Assembly: GCF_027921745.1 (NCBI RefSeq)
Contig: NC_079239.1
Span: forward strand, 957,501 to 1,021,500
Length of the DNA stretch: 64,000 nt
Direction: 5' to 3'
DNA from: Schizosaccharomyces osmophilus
Lineage: Eukaryota > Ascomycota > Schizosaccharomycetes > Schizosaccharomycetales > Schizosaccharomycetaceae
The position numbers and the translations under genes were made by a program. This document shows, one piece after another, positions 61,621-64,000 of the stretch. Every line of letters begins with the position of its first letter. Position 1 is the first letter of the stretch. The notes under the pieces were generated by a model. The model was not told the DNA's origin. It saw nothing but the letters and a program-made list of their open reading frames with translations, and did no database searches.

Positions 61621-64000
61621 ATGGGCATCCAAGCAATCGCGCGTCAAGATTATTTACAAAATTCAGAGCCTTCCCAATTATCGTTTCATACAGGTGATAC
61701 TATTATTGTTGTCAATATACTCGAAAATGGTTGGTGTGATGGCATTTGCTCTCAGCGTCGAGGTTGGTTTCCTTTATCATACATTGACATTCTTGGATTT
61801 CAAGGGCCATCATCCAAAAGGTCATCAATTTATAGTGAACCAGGGTCTCTTAATGATTCAAAAAGCGTCCTAGATTTTCCACCTCTTCCGGAGGACGAGT
61901 CCGTCAAGAAGAGCTCCCCTGCCAAGGATAGTAATTCCGTTTATCAAGCGATGCTTCGACCTCTCCTTCGTAATGTCCTCGAGTATGTAGCCCTCATTCG
62001 CAAATCCGTTTATTTTCGTCATCCCGAGGTGCTTCAAAACGCACTGGATGCAGTACGTAAAGAAGCATTGACTATTCTCGTACGCCTTGGAAGCCTAGTC
62101 AACGAACAATGTGCGCTTACAAAAGAGCTTTTGTATATATTTTCCATGTTGGAAAAACTTTTAGTACTTTCCAAGAGAAAGAATATGTATAAGAACTCGT
62201 GTATCCAATTTACTCAACTTTTAAAAGCACTCGCTTGTGTTTTTGTAAATTACGTGAAAAAGCAAAAGGATCCATCTTCCAAAATATCAAAAGAAGCTAA
62301 AGATGTCTGCTTTTTGCCTTCAAGTCGATCTTTAATGTCTCCACCTTTTCATCTACTTCAAGACAAGTCACTACCTTTATGTACAACTACTTATGTTGCA
62401 ATAATTTCCCTTACTCATCAGGCGAATACTTCCTTAACTGCAACCCCTTTCTGGCAGGAAACGCAACCCCAGCAACTTGAGTCGATTCTTCAAAGCATAT
62501 CGAAAGGCAAGCGGTGCGCAAAAGAGTACTCGGATAATGTCCTTGACAGTTTTGGTGATATACTGAAATCTTTAAAGCGTGTCCACTCGGCTTTCCAGAA
62601 AGTGGATTATACAGCGTTTGATGTTTCGGTGCCTTCCATCACAATTCATGAGATTTACTTTACTTTGGATACCTATTCAACTAAAATTAGTAATCTATTT
62701 GTGTCAGCTATAGAGATTGAGCAAGCATTTGATGAAGTTATTAATAATAACGGCAACATACAAACACTCACTCCTCACCTGCTACTTCTTGAAACGAATA
62801 TGCAAGAAGTAAAAAATATTCTTCTTTATCTTACAGAAAGATTCCTGTTCCTCTCTTTTGAGCATCGCTACCTAACCCGATTTATCAACGAGCTTGAAAG
62901 CGTAGAGAACAAGGAATTAGAAAGCATGGATATGGATGATATTACTTGGTATGATTCCAAGGGATTCGCCCAATACATATTCAAACAAAAAGCCATAAAG
63001 CCAAAATCCATGAGGAACTGGTTGTTTCTGTATTGGTCAAACACCACGTTATACAATAATGATGGAAAAATTAGGTTTGCTTCTCTTGCTTCTATTTTGA
63101 ACAATATTGTTCGGGTGGACATTGATAACACGCTATTTATAAGAAGTTTTCTTAGCACCCATGCTAGTATCATTAGCTCGAGTGATTTATTCTCCATTCT
63201 ATCTTCACATTATTTATTCCACAGTCAATCTAGAAACGTTACAGATGGGACTGATGCTACTGTCATTAATCGCAGTCGTAAAAAGATCATTGATGTTATT
63301 CTCACTTGGCTCGAATCCTACTTTATTGAAGGGCTGGGCAACGTACATACTATTTTATTTTTGACGAATGCCTACAAATTCTGTGAAGAATATATGGTAC
63401 CTAGTTTCCCTCCTTCACTTGAATTGTTGCAACAAATCTCTAAAATGTTAAAGAATCCCTCTACGAAACTTGTTCGGCCATTGATGAATAGTTTTGAAAT
63501 GCAAGATCCTGAGGATAATACAGCAATTTCCTGTCCTTTGAATGATAATAATGTTGAAGACAATTCCCTTCTCCTCTTCCCTCCAGATGAAATTGCTAAG
63601 CAACTATGTCTTATCGAGTTCCGTACTTTTACGAACATCCCTGCCATTCACTTTCTCTCGAAAGTATGGTCAAATTTGAAAAACATCGCTGCAGAGGAAT
63701 CAGGCACCGTTTATTATATTTCAAATCAGCTAGTGAACTTTGTTGCTGAAACTATTGTGAGACAAAGAGACTTGCGAAAACGTACTCATTATTTAGGGTT
63801 TTTCATTCAGGTTTCACACTGTCTTTTCAAATACAACAACTTTGCTAGTTTATTTTCTATCATTTCCGCTTTGAATTCGGCTCCAGTTCATCGTCTTAAA
63901 AAAACTTGGTCGAATTTGAATAGCAAATATTCAATATTATTTGACACCCTGAATTCTTTAACGAATGCAAGCAAAAACTTTTCTCAATACAGGGAATGCT
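61621..64000 (+). CDS. ste6: Ras1 guanine-nucleotide exchange factor Ste6, 3' partial
   Basis: Open from ATG 61621 to the window end, 793 residues visible with no intron. An SH3 domain is at residues ~5-58 (ARQDYLQNSEPSQLSF, NGWCDGICSQRRGWFPLSYI). A long helical region follows, then a RasGEF N-terminal (REM) module near 480-530 (DGKIRFASLASILNNIV). The start of the catalytic CDC25 domain is near 655 (PPDEIAKQLCLIEFRTFTNI...VWSNLKN). The catalytic hairpin lies partly or wholly beyond the window. Ste6 activates Ras1 for mating-pheromone signalling (known); the other S. pombe RasGEF, Efc25, is a possible alternative. Position after ptl1 agrees with S. pombe SPCC1442.01 (ste6). Confidence 0.88.
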   Translation, partial: MGIQAIARQDYLQNSEPSQLSFHTGDTIIVVNILENGWCDGICSQRRGWFPLSYIDILGFQGPSSKRSSIYSEPGSLNDSKSVLDFPPLPEDESVKKSSPAKDSNSVYQAMLRPLLRNVLEYVALIRKSVYFRHPEVLQNALDAVRKEALTILVRLGSLVNEQCALTKELLYIFSMLEKLLVLSKRKNMYKNSCIQFTQLLKALACVFVNYVKKQKDPSSKISKEAKDVCFLPSSRSLMSPPFHLLQDKSLPLCTTTYVAIISLTHQANTSLTATPFWQETQPQQLESILQSISKGKRCAKEYSDNVLDSFGDILKSLKRVHSAFQKVDYTAFDVSVPSITIHEIYFTLDTYSTKISNLFVSAIEIEQAFDEVINNNGNIQTLTPHLLLLETNMQEVKNILLYLTERFLFLSFEHRYLTRFINELESVENKELESMDMDDITWYDSKGFAQYIFKQKAIKPKSMRNWLFLYWSNTTLYNNDGKIRFASLASILNNIVRVDIDNTLFIRSFLSTHASIISSSDLFSILSSHYLFHSQSRNVTDGTDATVINRSRKKIIDVILTWLESYFIEGLGNVHTILFLTNAYKFCEEYMVPSFPPSLELLQQISKMLKNPSTKLVRPLMNSFEMQDPEDNTAISCPLNDNNVEDNSLLLFPPDEIAKQLCLIEFRTFTNIPAIHFLSKVWSNLKNIAAEESGTVYYISNQLVNFVAETIVRQRDLRKRTHYLGFFIQVSHCLFKYNNFASLFSIISALNSAPVHRLKKTWSNLNSKYSILFDTLNSLTNASKNFSQYREC

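Noticed and set aside
1-64000. CRISPR arrays, prophage or bacterial operon structure
   Set aside because: None seen; introns, tRNA structure and gene content are fission yeast.

Overview
The window is fission-yeast (Schizosaccharomyces) nuclear DNA. The evidence is short introns with GTANGT donors and CTRAY branch points, small AT-rich intergenic gaps, tRNA genes with T-run terminators, and proteins that match Schizosaccharomyces pombe families in length and local order. The sequence is clearly diverged from S. pombe. A wtf gene lying between two identical 5S rRNA genes, with no Tf-type LTR in sight, is the arrangement known from the S. octosporus / S. osmophilus / S. cryophilus group. I cannot name the species from sequence alone.

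Layout: (1) 0-16 kb: gaf1 (5' end cut by the window), the mug72-like reductase, a PXB/DUF3818 protein, trp663, naa50, cid12, saf1 and trm44. From memory these are SPCC1902.01-.02 followed by SPCC663.15c down to .10. (2) 16-26 kb: tRNA-Lys and tRNA-Pro, an Mrp49-type mitoribosomal protein, rpb3, trp3, cox12, a ubiquitin-like/WLM metalloprotease, pre8 and tRNA-Ser (S. pombe SPCC1442.10c to .06). (3) 26-32.4 kb: accessory island with a degraded membrane-protein relic, a 5S rRNA gene, a whole-looking five-exon wtf gene and a second identical 5S rRNA gene. (4) 32.7-61 kb: a Mic26/27-like MICOS protein, bdf1, a Utp12-domain protein, tef5, rox3, grx3, dao1, nar1, cek1, a PXB-PX-DUF3818 protein, riboflavin synthase, a tRNA-Met/tRNA-Asn pair, ero12, a ketosphinganine reductase/PIG-F fusion and ptl1 (SPCC1442.05c, then SPCC1450.02 to .16c). 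(5) 61.6-64 kb: ste6, cut by the window end.

Most genes are ordinary housekeeping genes (transcription, RNA processing, translation, mitochondria, lipid and amino-acid metabolism) and have no operon logic. The island at 26-32 kb is the exception. Its wtf gene has the family's two-start layout: an exon 1 start, and an in-frame exon 2 start downstream of a Mei4-type motif in intron 1. It sits where gene order seems to switch relative to S. pombe. Other points worth attention are a possible extra C-terminal exon of cox12, a solitary TFIIIC B-box upstream of the Utp12-domain gene, a dicistronic-looking tRNA pair, and two PXB/DUF3818 paralogues, one of them without a PX domain.

Limits: gene names and S. 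pombe systematic names come from memory and family recognition, not a database search. Splice sites were read by eye from frame, donor, branch point and acceptor.
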